64,000 nucleotides of DNA. Origin: Prorocentrum cordatum (Eukaryota > Sar > Dinophyceae > Prorocentrales > Prorocentraceae). The DNA is taken from positions 230,001 through 294,000 of the forward strand of contig CAUYUJ010015760.1 in assembly GCA_963575745.1 (NCBI GenBank), in the 5' to 3' direction. The notes below the pieces were generated by a model. That model did not search any database. It worked only from the letters and a program-made list of their open reading frames with translations, and was not told where the DNA came from. Of this stretch, positions 9,528-18,445 are shown in pieces (position 1 is the stretch's first letter; the number at the start of each line of letters is the position of its first letter). The translations under genes and the position numbers were made by a program.

Positions 9528-11110
9528 GCAGCTGGGTGCATTTCTCGCGACGTGCTCCCTAACTTGAAAAAGGTTGCGCAGGACAAGCCCCACGGCGTCC
9601 GGAGGGCGTGCTCGAGGGCATGGGCTGCAGACCAGTACCTGAGCGACACGGCGGACATCATGATCCTCGCGAAAGGTTCGATCACGACCCTGATACAGAA
9701 CTCCCCGACGTTCAAGGGATGGTTTCAGCAACACAATGAGAAGTTGGATCAGTGCCCGTTCCAGGCCAACAGGATCCGCGACCTGAGCTTCGCAAAGCAT
9801 CGCTTCAATTCGACGCAGAAGCCTTTCGGGCGACACGTCCTGCTGTTCAAGAGCGTGATTGCGACGGCAACCCAGATAGCTACCTCTCGCGTGGGCAAGC
9901 AGGAGAGCAAGCTGGCCTCGGCGTACTTGTCCTTTCTGGACGTGGAGCGCGCAGTCACGTTGGCTCTCCTGGCAGATGCGGGGGACGAGTGCAACATGCT
10001 CATCCGCGTCATGGACACCGAGCGCATGGACGTCTCTGCTGTTTCCATGAACTTGCGCGCCTTCCTCAGCAGGATCCATGCTCTCTTCGTTGATGAACAT
10101 TGTTGGAAGCTCGGCTACACGCAGTACATGGTGCAGCAACTTCAGACGCCCGTGCTCCTCCTCGCAATGGATGGTCAGAAGACGCTGGGATGCGCGGCCG
10201 GCGTCCCCGTCGACGTCAAGAGGAGGTGCGTGCAACGGATGGCTAATTGGGTCCACTTGGCCCGCGAGACCATACGTGCAGAAATTCCCGAGTTCGAGAT
10301 CATCTACGCGATGAGGGCATTCAATCTCGGCGAGCTATCGCAGTCCCTCGGCGCGCCCGCACAGGGTTCGCAGCATGACCTAGGGAATCAGACTATGTCC
10401 CAATTGCGAGCAAGTTGCGACAGCTTGGCCGAATTCGTCGGCGTGAACCCGACCGCACCGTTCAGCCAGCTCAACGACGTGAGGCCGATAGCGCAGCAGA
10501 TGCTGATAGACCCGTCTTGTACTGGCACTATTGCCGCGTGGGCGATGGCGGTTGCCGAGTGTCAGAAAGACGCCCGAAACGCGAAGCTCCACCCGGTGGG
10601 GGCGTTGAGGCCAGTACTGATGACCTTCGGCGCCTACGGCCCGAGCACTAGCGGCCTTGAGCAGAACTTCTCGCATATCCTCAACCTCGCTGGCGCGAAT
10701 CGGCCAGACAAGTGGGGGGGCTACATACAGGACGAGCTCGTGATCAAGCAGCCGTGGAGCAAGGGCCACATCGATCGAGCGGTGGCGCTGGCGCCTAAGA
10801 TCTGGGCAAAGATTACGGACCGGTTCGCAGGCCAAGAGTGCGCGTCCGCATGGACATTCACAAGGAAGCCCCCGCAAGGGCGCGCGACGTCAACACTGAG
10901 ACGTCCTGGATTCGGGGCAGGCGCGCCGATGTTCAGGGCGTTGTTTCCCAGAAACGGCCAGTCGACTTGATGAGCGCCCTGGGCACGCGGACCGTCGGGG
11001 TTGACGGATGGACCGCCGACCACGAGAAGGAGGTGAAGTTCCAGCAGAATAAGAGGCAGAAGCGTTTTCACGATTCCGCGCTGAATGGAGAGATCCCGGA
11101 GGACCAGATG
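9528..11110 (+). pseudogene. hAT-like transposase-related protein, C-terminal part, second frame break
   Basis: From the candidate acceptor the frame reads VLPNLKKVAQDKPHGVRRA and stays open to 10970. Notable parts are KGSITTLIQNSPTFKGWF, DLSFAKHRFNSTQKPFGRHV, a helical block around ALLADAGDECNMLIRVMD, and near the end FGAYGPSTSGLEQNFSHI. The last resembles the C-terminal hAT dimerisation region (S-x-x-x-E-R-x-F-S type). Around 10850 the protein-like sequence moves to another frame (RADVQGVVSQKRPVDLMSAL.., NKRQKRFHDSALNGEIP) that runs to about 11110. A complete DDE triad could not be assigned. Probably a decayed or domesticated transposase-like gene; intron-based explanations for the frame changes remain possible. 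Confidence 0.45.
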
Positions 11111-11384
11111 GCCTGCGCCAGCGAGGACCCAGGATGGAACAATGAAAATTTCCTCCTCACCCTCCTATCCCTGGCCCCGCCCCCCTCCCGCCCCTGGCCC
11201 CACACTCCTCGCCCTCCTATCATCCCTGGCGCCACGTCGGAGGGCCCCTGCGGGGCGCGGGAAGTCAGCAGGGGAAAAGCTGTGCACAGGGGGGGGGGGC
11301 TGAGGGGGGGAGGAGGAGAACACTCGAACAGGCGCGTGGTCAGCCAAGTCAAAGCGGCGACATGCAACGCAGGAAAACAATGCA
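11111..11384. other. C/T- and G-rich interval, possible intron
   Basis: CCTCCTATCCCTGGCCCCGC-type sequence and a GGGGGGGGG run separate two coding-like blocks. No frame is convincing. Confidence 0.35.
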
Positions 11385-12194
11385 ATGCTGATGATGCAAC
11401 ACAGCAAAAAACCTCGCTATGCGCGCGGAAGGACGGGGGGGGAGGACGCGGCGGAGGAGGAGGACCCAAACTATCTTCTGATTTCGGGGGCGTGTCACCA
11501 TCAGGAGGAGCTCAAGGGCGTCCTCGACCAAGTAGCGACGGAGAGAAAGAGGGTCAATGCATACGTGGCGAAGGCCAAGAGACAGTCCGCAGCCGAGGCG
11601 CCGCACGTCGCACGACTGCGCGGCAAGAATGTTTTCTTCGATAAGTCCGTGGCCCTCCCGGAGGCGAGCCGTGTTGCTGACGTACTAAATAGGAACGGGG
11701 CCGGCGTAGTTGCGACTCGTCCAGAGGCGGACGTGTTCGTTGTTAAGGATGTAAAGTCTCCTGGGCAGCGCGTCCAGTTCGCGGCAGCCCTGATCGGCGG
11801 CGTGGTGTGCACGTTTGTATATCTTGAAACGCGCGGTGCTGCGGGCGTCGCCGTGGCTTACAAGCCGCAAGTCACAGTGCATCGGTTTGCTTGGTGTTCG
11901 GCAGCGTTCATAGCTGCGCACCCATCTTTGCACGATATAATTCGGGGAATGAGCGAGCGGAGCGAGTCTAAGTGGACTTTGTATGAGCCTGATTGTAAGC
12001 TTGTGTTCGCAGAGAAGGCGACCCGTCTCAACGCGCAGAAGAAATTCGCGAACTCAGTTGCTTTTGTGACTGCCGGGGAAAAGGCCGATCCAGCCATCTC
12101 GTGCGTGAGAACGCGCCTTACAGGCCCTGAGGCGCTTTTAAAGTATGTGGTGCTGGACCCCGTTCGATGCGCGGTCGGTGCGTGCCATCGATGA
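11385..12194 (+). CDS. BRCT-like domain protein (tentative)
   Basis: Open 269-residue frame. The first ATG is at 11385, but coding-like sequence starts near 11440 (GEDAAEEEDPNYLLISGACHH in part). Residues of about 70-135 read LRGKNVFFDKSVALPEAS.., RNGAGVVATRPEADVFVVKD.. and AALIGGVVCTFVYL. That order (strand, helix, a short loop with G-A-x-V, strand, then a hydrophobic helix) recalls a BRCT fold. The usual conserved tryptophan is not obvious, so the call is weak. The C-terminal third (SKWTLYEPDCKLVFAEKATR onward) is unrecognised. It overlaps the start of the next open frame in another phase and lies on the same strand as its neighbours. Confidence 0.35.
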   Translation: MLMMQHSKKPRYARGRTGGEDAAEEEDPNYLLISGACHHQEELKGVLDQVATERKRVNAYVAKAKRQSAAEAPHVARLRGKNVFFDKSVALPEASRVADVLNRNGAGVVATRPEADVFVVKDVKSPGQRVQFAAALIGGVVCTFVYLETRGAAGVAVAYKPQVTVHRFAWCSAAFIAAHPSLHDIIRGMSERSESKWTLYEPDCKLVFAEKATRLNAQKKFANSVAFVTAGEKADPAISCVRTRLTGPEALLKYVVLDPVRCAVGACHR

Positions 12195-12645
12195 TGATTC
12201 GGAGTGTTGCAAGGCTGCAAAACACATTCGAGATTTGGCGAGGCTGTTGCGGCCTGGGCGGTTGCAAGTAAAACACAGATCATCATCATCGTCATCGCCA
12301 CTGTCATCATCATCATCATCATCATCATCACAAGCTCGATCACCTCGGTCATCGTCATCACCGCCGCTGCCGCCACCGCAATCGCCATCATCGTTCGCAG
12401 TCGCAGCCGACGCCCCAACGAAACGAGAGGGGGAGGGGAAGCAGCGGGAGGAGGAAGAGGAGGGGGAGGGGGTGGGGCAGGCCTACGGCGCGAAACACAA
12501 ACAGACGAGCAGGGCATTTGCGAAGCCGAAAAAACGTTTCGCAAGAAGCGAGCGAAACGCACCAGTCCGCAATGGTTTTGGCCCAAATTTTTTGGGCAGG
12601 CGCACGTACCGCCGTGCAAACTTTTGCCGACCGACGCGGGTCGCC
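12195..12645. other. Spacer with an (ATC)n tract
   Basis: A CATCATCAT run at 12281-12345. The frame of the next gene is open throughout (from 12145), but the sequence is low-complexity until ATG 12646, which has the better context (GTCGCCATGG). Confidence 0.4.
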
Positions 12646-13995
12646 ATGGCCTTCAATCAGCAGTCTGCCCCGTTGCCTCTGCGCCCGTTGCCTCTGCGCC
12701 CGTTGGGCTTGCCGCCCCGCCCGCGCAAGCGCCCGGCCCCTGAGCTTCCTGTGCAGGAGGAGGACCCACCAGAGGTGGCCCCGGCGGAGCTGGATGATAC
12801 GCGGCAGTCGCTGGAGGTGCTGGACGTGGAGATGGCGTCCCAGCTGGAACTCGGCACTGGTGTTATCAGCAGCGACAAGGTGGTCTTGGGCACCGACTGC
12901 TCGGGGCTGGACACGTTCAAGGTCGCTTTGGACGCTGTTCTGGTCAACGGCGGGAAGGATGTCGCGCACGCGTTCGCGTCCGACAACCGGCTGTGGGCAC
13001 GCAAGTTCATCAAGAAGCACAACCCGGGCTTGTGCATCGTGTGCAGCGACATCACCAAGCGCCCCAACAAGCAAACGCCCTACGTGGACATTTACTGCGC
13101 CTCGCTTCCGAACAATGGCCAGTACACGGCACAGGAGCTGTCCGACGGCGTGGATAACCCCCACGGCAAGGATATCGTCACGATGCACGTTCTCAACTAC
13201 ATCAAGGAGAAGAGGCCCAAGGCATTCCTGCTCGAGTCCAGGGCCCACCTCTACAGCGCGAGCATGAAGCCAGAGATGGCGGCGGTGCACAGCTACCTGC
13301 AGAAGAAGCTCACGACCGAGAGCGGCGACCCGAGCTACTACGTCTGGAGCGACCCGATGGACGCGCGTTGCGATGGTGGCCTGCCTCAGGCGTCGCAAAG
13401 GTTGTTCTTCGTTGGCATCCTCAAGACGGCAGTGGATCCCAGGGCCGTTTCCAACCCGTTGACCCTCTCTCAGATGGAGGAGAAGAGCCTCGCGGACGTG
13501 CTGGACCCATACGTCGCGCCACTCTCCAGGCCCGACTTCGACGAGCCGCCAGGCCTGAGTCCGGCCCAGCTCCGCAATTACAAGAAGGTCAAGGACTGGC
13601 TCGAGCCCGCCATAGACGTGAAGATGCCGAACCCCCCCGGCAATCAGATCATCATCTCGGACTTGAGCGTCGGTCCGACGAGGGACCCCGACACTTTGCG
13701 AGGATGCTCGATCGGCCTGGCGCCCAGCCGCCCGAACGGCTACTTCATCTGGGGGAGGCAGCGGTTCATGACGACTACTGAGATGGAGTCGCTGCAGGCC
13801 ATTCCGAACGACCACTTCAAGTACGACGGCATCATCAGCGAGAACCAGTACAAGAAGCTCGTCGCTGAGGCGCCGCCTGCCCCGATAGTCGGCCGCGTCT
13901 TGCGCGAGATTTTGCTACAGGTGAAGCTCCCTCCGGCTATCGTGGAGCCCGACCCTTGGTGCCCTTCTTCGGGCTGGGCGAAGGCGAAGGCTTAA
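12646..13995 (+). CDS. Degenerate C5 methyltransferase-fold protein (predicted catalytically dead)
   Basis: 449 residues from ATG 12646. Residues 1-60 are proline-rich and basic. Motif I is kept as LGTDCSGLDTFKVAL (about 81-95). At the motif IV position (about 147-160) the sequence is VDIYCASLPNNGQY: the catalytic Pro-Cys has become Pro-Asn (155-156). Motif VI (about 189-199) reads KRPKAFLLESRA, so Glu-Asn-Val has become Glu-Ser-Arg. Motif VIII (about 243-257) reads GGLPQASQRLFFVGI, losing the first Arg of Q-x-R-x-R. There is no GNA-type motif X; the end is PAPIVGRVLREILLQV. The fold order is intact over 1.35 kb without a stop, which suggests selection on a non-catalytic role rather than simple decay. 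It matches the 1-654 gene in layout (GYFIWGRQRFMTTTEMESLQ against FWIFAKHRFMTLNELERLQG). Confidence 0.65.
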   Translation: MAFNQQSAPLPLRPLPLRPLGLPPRPRKRPAPELPVQEEDPPEVAPAELDDTRQSLEVLDVEMASQLELGTGVISSDKVVLGTDCSGLDTFKVALDAVLVNGGKDVAHAFASDNRLWARKFIKKHNPGLCIVCSDITKRPNKQTPYVDIYCASLPNNGQYTAQELSDGVDNPHGKDIVTMHVLNYIKEKRPKAFLLESRAHLYSASMKPEMAAVHSYLQKKLTTESGDPSYYVWSDPMDARCDGGLPQASQRLFFVGILKTAVDPRAVSNPLTLSQMEEKSLADVLDPYVAPLSRPDFDEPPGLSPAQLRNYKKVKDWLEPAIDVKMPNPPGNQIIISDLSVGPTRDPDTLRGCSIGLAPSRPNGYFIWGRQRFMTTTEMESLQAIPNDHFKYDGIISENQYKKLVAEAPPAPIVGRVLREILLQVKLPPAIVEPDPWCPSSGWAKAKA

Positions 13996-14309
13996 TCTCC
14001 TGTGTTTCCCTACTTCGACTGAGGTCTGAGGTCCCGGTCTTGCCGCGCTCTGGTGGGGTTCCGAGCCGGCTGAGGGGAGCAGGGGGAGGGGGAGGGAGGA
14101 TGAGGAGAAGGATGAGGAGGCAGGATGAAACGAGTGCCTAGTAGCTAGCTGCCGCCCGAGCGAGGCTCGGAAGGATGGGATAGCCACTCCCAGAGTGCGA
14201 CCGTGCCTGCTCGCCAAAATCCTTAACGCTTCGCGTATCCCCACCAGCCCATCCAGAAACAATCGCCAGGCGAGTTGAGGTGTTGTTGCGAGAGGCTCTC
14301 GGAGGTCTC
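13996..14309. other. No gene recognised
   Basis: 3' flank of the methyltransferase-like gene, with a GGGGGAGGATGAGGAG-type purine tract at 14075-14125. Confidence 0.4.
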
Positions 14310-14830
14310 TTGTGGCCATCTTGGGGCTCTCTTGGGGTCCTGTTGGGGTCCTCTTGGGGCCCTCTTGGGGCCCTCTTGGGGCTCTTTCGGGGCCATATTG
14401 GGGCCCTCTTGGGGCTCTTTGGGGGAGTCTGAGAGGTCTCTTGGGACCGCTTTGGGCCCCATGGCTCAGCCCCCCCCCCCCATCGGAGGCTCAAAGGCCG
14501 TCTTGGGGCCCTCTTCTTGGGGCGGGGCTCTCTTGGGGCGCTTGGGCGTTCTTGGGGCCCTCTTGGTGCCTCTTGGGCCCCTCTTGGGGCTCTCTTGGGC
14601 CATCTTGGGGCGATCTTGAGGCCTCCGAGGCCCATCGGAAGCGAAAAGGCGAGAAGGCCAAAAACACTTATTTTCCTTAAGTTTTGGAGCCATTTGGGCC
14701 TCTCAGAGGGGTCCTTGGAGGGCTCGGTGGGCACTTGAATTCGTCTTGGGGCCGTCTCGGGGCCTCTTGGAGGTATGTCGGAGATTATCTTGAGCCATCT
14801 TGAGCTATCGTGCGCCATCTTGGGCTCTCG
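14310..14830. repeat. CTTGGGG-type minisatellite
   Basis: About 9-18-bp degenerate units of the form CTTGGGGCCCT or CTTGGGGCTCT. The same unit family occurs in a shorter block at 23660-23735. Frames of either strand read as Gly/Leu/Ser or Pro/Arg/Lys repeats. Confidence 0.85.
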
Positions 14831-15285
14831 GAGGGCCTCTTGGAGCCATCTTGTGCCATCTTGGACGCTCTAACCCCTCCGTCTCTAAACCACCTACGCC
14901 CAGAGGGCTGGTGGGATAACCTCTTCGCCCCTGGTCACCCTCCCTCACCCTCCCCCCTCCCCTCACCCTCCCCCTCCTCAGCCTCCCCCCTTCCCCTCAC
15001 CCTCCCTCACCCTCCCTAACCCTCCCCCCCCTCCCTCACCCTCCTCCCCTCGCCCCTCCTGTCTTCGCCTCCCCCCCCTCCCCTCACCTCTTCCTCCTAC
15101 TCATCCTCCAACAAGCTGTGACTCCAAGAGCCTCCCTTCCCCCCTCCTCCTCCCACTTCTCATCCTCCTCCCCCTCGCGCGGGCGCCGCCCCCGCCTCCG
15201 GCGCGCCGGCAGGTGGTCGACGCGGCGGTCGACGTCGTCGGCGAGGGGCCGGCGAGGGGAGGAGGGGGGGAGGAGGGGGGGAGGA

Positions 15286-15334
<49 letters not shown>

Positions 15335-15656
15335 TAGATGACAACGATGAGCACTACGACGACCACGACGACGAGGTCGGCTGGTTCGGCCACAGGGGGA
15401 GACGACGACGTCAAGGACGACGACGACGACCACGACCACGACGCGATCGTACCCCCTGCGATCCACCTAAAAACGTGGTGGAACCACGTTCCCCCTGCAA
15501 TCCACATATAAACGTGGTGGAACCACGTCCCCCTTGTTTCATTTTGTTTCACTTAAGGCCCCTATGTTTCACTTAAACCCCATGGGTAAAACCCCAATGG
15601 TAATGATGATGGTGCGCGCCGTGTCGGGAGAGGCCGTGCATGCCTACGCGTTTTTT
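14831..15656. repeat. CCTCACCCTCC tract, purine/pyrimidine tracts and (GAC)n
   Basis: CCTCACCCTCC units at 14935-15085, CTC runs at 15120-15175 and (GAC)n at 15287-15345. ACGTGGTGGAACCACGT, an 8-bp inverted repeat around one base, occurs at 15473 and 15512. No supported gene. Confidence 0.7.
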
Positions 15657-15973
15657 CCCGGAAAGGGCTTAAGCCTAGGGTTCTCTTTTAGTATGTAAAC
15701 ATGTCCCCCGGTGCCTGCTTGAAGGAGGCCGGCGAATTTTTTCCCTGATAAATAACGAGGTCGAAGGAGGCCGGCGAATTAAAATTTGAGGATGTCTCGA
15801 GCGAAACGCTTGTTCCCGGAAAGGGCTTAAGCCTAGGGTTCTCTTTTAGTATGTAAACATGTCCCCCGGTGCCTGCTTGAAGGAGGCCGGCGAATTTTTT
15901 CCTTGATAAATAACGAGGTCGAAGGAGGCCGGCGAATTAAAATTTGAGGATGTCTCGAGCGAAACGCTTGTTT
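15657..15973. repeat. 158-bp tandem repeat, two near-identical units
   Basis: Units begin CCCGGAAAGGGCTTAAGCCT at 15657 and 15815. Each holds an internal direct repeat, GGAGGCCGGCGAATT, around TGATAAATAACGAG, and ends with GAGGATGTCTCGAGCG. Confidence 0.9.
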
Positions 15974-16046
15974 TTGAAATCCCGATCGATAAATCACAGG
16001 GTGCGGGCCACTTTTTCGTGTGTTGAGGAGTTCTCGAGCGAAACGC

Positions 16047-16146
16047 NNNNNNNNNNNNNNNNNNNNNNNNNNNNNNNNNNNNNNNNNNNNNNNNNNNNNN
16101 NNNNNNNNNNNNNNNNNNNNNNNNNNNNNNNNNNNNNNNNNNNNNN
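16047..16146. other. Assembly gap (100 N)
   Basis: Exactly 100 unresolved bases between two different tandem repeats, so the true length is probably unknown. Frames drawn through it are meaningless. Confidence 0.98.
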
Positions 16147-16526
16147 CACTCCCCAGCCACGACCATACCCCAGCACGACCACACCCCAGCACGACCAGAC
16201 CCCAGCACGACCCCACCCCAGCACGACCCAACCCCAGCACGACCATACCCCAGCACGACCACACCCCAGCACGACCCGACCCCAGCACGACCACCCCAGC
16301 AAGACCACACCCCAGCACGACCACACCCCAGCACGACCTCACCACAGCACGACCACACCCCAGCACGACCACGCCCCAGCACGACCACGCCCCAGCACGA
16401 CCACGCCCCAGCACGACCACGCCCCACCCCCAGCACGACCACCCCCCAGCACGACCACCCCCCAGCACGACCACCCCCCAGCACGACCACACCCCAGCAC
16501 GACCACTCCCCAGCACGACCACACCG
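16147..16526. repeat. CCCCAGCACGACCA minisatellite
   Basis: About 13-15-bp units, strongly C/A-rich on this strand, running straight out of the assembly gap. Confidence 0.92.
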
Positions 16527-16544
16527 CCTTGGTTGAGTGGTTGC

Positions 16545-16692
16545 CTGTCGTCGTGGAATGTTTCGTGGGGTGTCTCGTGGAATGTTTCGCGGGGTGTCTC
16601 GTGAAATGTTTCGTGAGGTGTCTCGTGGAATGTTTCGTGAGGTGTCTCGTGGGCTGTTTCGTGAGGTGTCTCGTGGGATGTTTCGTGAGGTG
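16545..16692. repeat. GTGTCTCGTGGAATGTTTCGTG minisatellite
   Basis: Alternating GGTGTCTCGTG and AATGTTTCGTG half-units make a roughly 22-bp period, about seven copies. Confidence 0.85.
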
Positions 16693-16774
16693 TTGCCCAG
16701 TTGGGTATCATGAAAACGTGTCCATGCTCCACATGTCTATATCCCTTTCCGGGTTCGTGGGTCCATCATGTTTT

Positions 16775-16935
16775 CCCGGAAAGGGCTTGAGCCCAGGGTT
16801 CTCTTTTAGATGGTTTCCCCCCGGGTTTGACGGGAAGAGGGCCGGCGAATTTCTTTTGCGATAAATAACGAGTGGGAAGAGGGCCGGCGAATTAAAATTT
16901 GAGGATGTCCCTAGCGAAACGCTTGTTTTTCAGAA
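16775..16935. repeat. Third, diverged copy of the 158-bp unit
   Basis: CCCGGAAAGGGCTTGAGCCC start, GAGGGCCGGCGAATT internal repeat and GATAAATAACGAG core, as in 15657-15973 but with substitutions. It lies about 800 bp further on. Confidence 0.85.
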
Positions 16936-17324
16936 TTTATTGAGGATGTCTCGAGCGAAACGCTTGTTTTGTGTTGTAGATTGTCCTCTCCTGGGGACCT
17001 GAATTCTGAGGATCTCTCAAGTGGATTGCTTGTTTTCACGTGCCCAGGTCTTGAGGATGTCTCGAGCGAGACGCTTGGTTTCACGCCTCCAGGTGGCCCA
17101 GACAGATGTCTAGCATGAGGATTTGTTGAGGATGTCTCGAACCAGAGGCTTGTTTTCACGTGTCCAGGTCGCCCAGGCGGATGTCTAGCATGAGCATTTG
17201 TTGAGGATGTCTCGAGCGAGACGCTTGTTTGCACGTGTCCAGGTTGCCCAGGCTGATGTCTAGCATGAGGATGTGCTGACAACGTCTTGAGCGAAACGCG
17301 TGTTTTCACATGTCCAGGTCGCCC
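16936..17324. repeat. 75-bp tandem repeat sharing the end of the 158-bp unit
   Basis: TTGAGGATGTCTCGAGCGA recurs at about 17051, 17126 and 17201, with a diverged copy at 17276 and earlier ones at 16941 and 17010. CACGTGTCCAGGTCGCCCAG and GATGTCTAGCATGAG lie between copies. Confidence 0.85.
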
Positions 17325-18000
17325 AGGCACAGCACAGCCCTCGGTACGGTACATCAACATCGATACCCTTAGCATTGCAGCCTGGCATGTTGCCTGGCAC
17401 GTTCCGCGGAGCGTCCCGTGGCGAGTCCCCCTGGCACGTCGCGCGGTGCACGTCCATTGGCACGTTCCGTAGCGCGTCCCCTTGGCACGTCCCGCGGTGC
17501 GTGCCCATGGCACGTCCCCTGGCACGTCGCCTGGCGCGTCCCTTGGGACGTTCCGCGGCGCGTCCTCCTGGCATGTTCCCTCTGTCGATCTGGGGCAGCT
17601 AGCTCAGGCAGCTCGAGCTTACCTTGGCACGTCCCGCGAGTCGCGGCATGGCACATCGCAGTTCAGCACGGCAGCACAGCACAGCCGTCGGCACGGTACA
17701 TCAAGATCGATACACTCAACTATGCACCTTGGCACGTTCCTTGGCGCGTTCCGTGGCGAGTCCACCTGGCACGACGTCCCTCGGCGTCGGCGCGTCCGTC
17801 CTTGGCATGCGGTTCCCTGGCACGTCCCCTGGCACGTCGATTCCGCGTTCTGGGGCAGCTACTATGCGCTGAGGCAGCTCGAGCTTACGCTCCAGACCAG
17901 TTCGGTGAGGACCCGAATGCCAGGGAGGACTCGATCCACAACGCTATATAGAGCACACTCGCGGCATGGCACATCGCAGTTCAGCACGGCGAGGAGGGGG
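17325..18000. repeat. About 355-bp tandem duplication rich in GGCACGTCC
   Basis: Matching landmarks in both halves: CGGTACATCAACATCGATAC (17345) with CGGCACGGTACATCAAGATC (17690); TCTGGGGCAGCTA (17590 and 17850); GGCATGGCACATCGCAGTTC (17643 and 17962). GGCACGTCCC and GGCACGTTCC units fill both. Confidence 0.75.
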
Positions 18001-18098
18001 GGGAAGTCCTAGGAGGGGAGGCAGATCCAGCCGCGGCGACGAGGGCGTCAGGAAAGGCCGAACCAGCCGAAGAGGACCAGGAAAAAACGAAAAGCGTC

Positions 18099-18445
18099 AG
18101 AACCCCCTCCCCCCTCCTCCTCCCCCCTCCTCCCTCGTCCTCACTCCTCCTCCCTCCTCCTCCCTCCTCCCTCCTCCTCCTCTTCCCTCCCCCTCCTCCT
18201 CCTCCTCCCCTGCGCTCCATGCAGCTCATCACAACTGCAGCCCCTGACGCCAACATGTTCTACTGCGTTGAGAACATGTTGGCGTCACTTGGCTTGGCTT
18301 GCCACTTGGCTTGCCTTACGTAAAAAACATTGCTCAACTTATCCTCCTCCTCCTCCTCATCCTACTCCTTCTCCTCCTTCTCCTCCTCATCCTCCTCCTT
18401 CTTCTTTCTCCCCCCTCCTCCTCCTTCTCCCCCTCCTCCTGGGCC
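18099..18445. repeat. CTC tracts around a long hairpin
   Basis: Polypyrimidine tracts at 18099-18210 and 18338-18445. Between them, 18245-18261 (TGACGCCAACATGTTCT) pairs perfectly with 18271-18287 across a 9-base loop. Confidence 0.9.

Noticed and set aside
14310-14830. Long frames on both strands
   Set aside because: Pure minisatellite translation.
15944-16864. Frame of about 300 codons through the N run
   Set aside because: It spans the assembly gap and a CAGCACGACC minisatellite.
16775-16935. Part of an LTR
   Set aside because: The 158-bp units are tandem and lack TG..CA borders or a primer-binding site.
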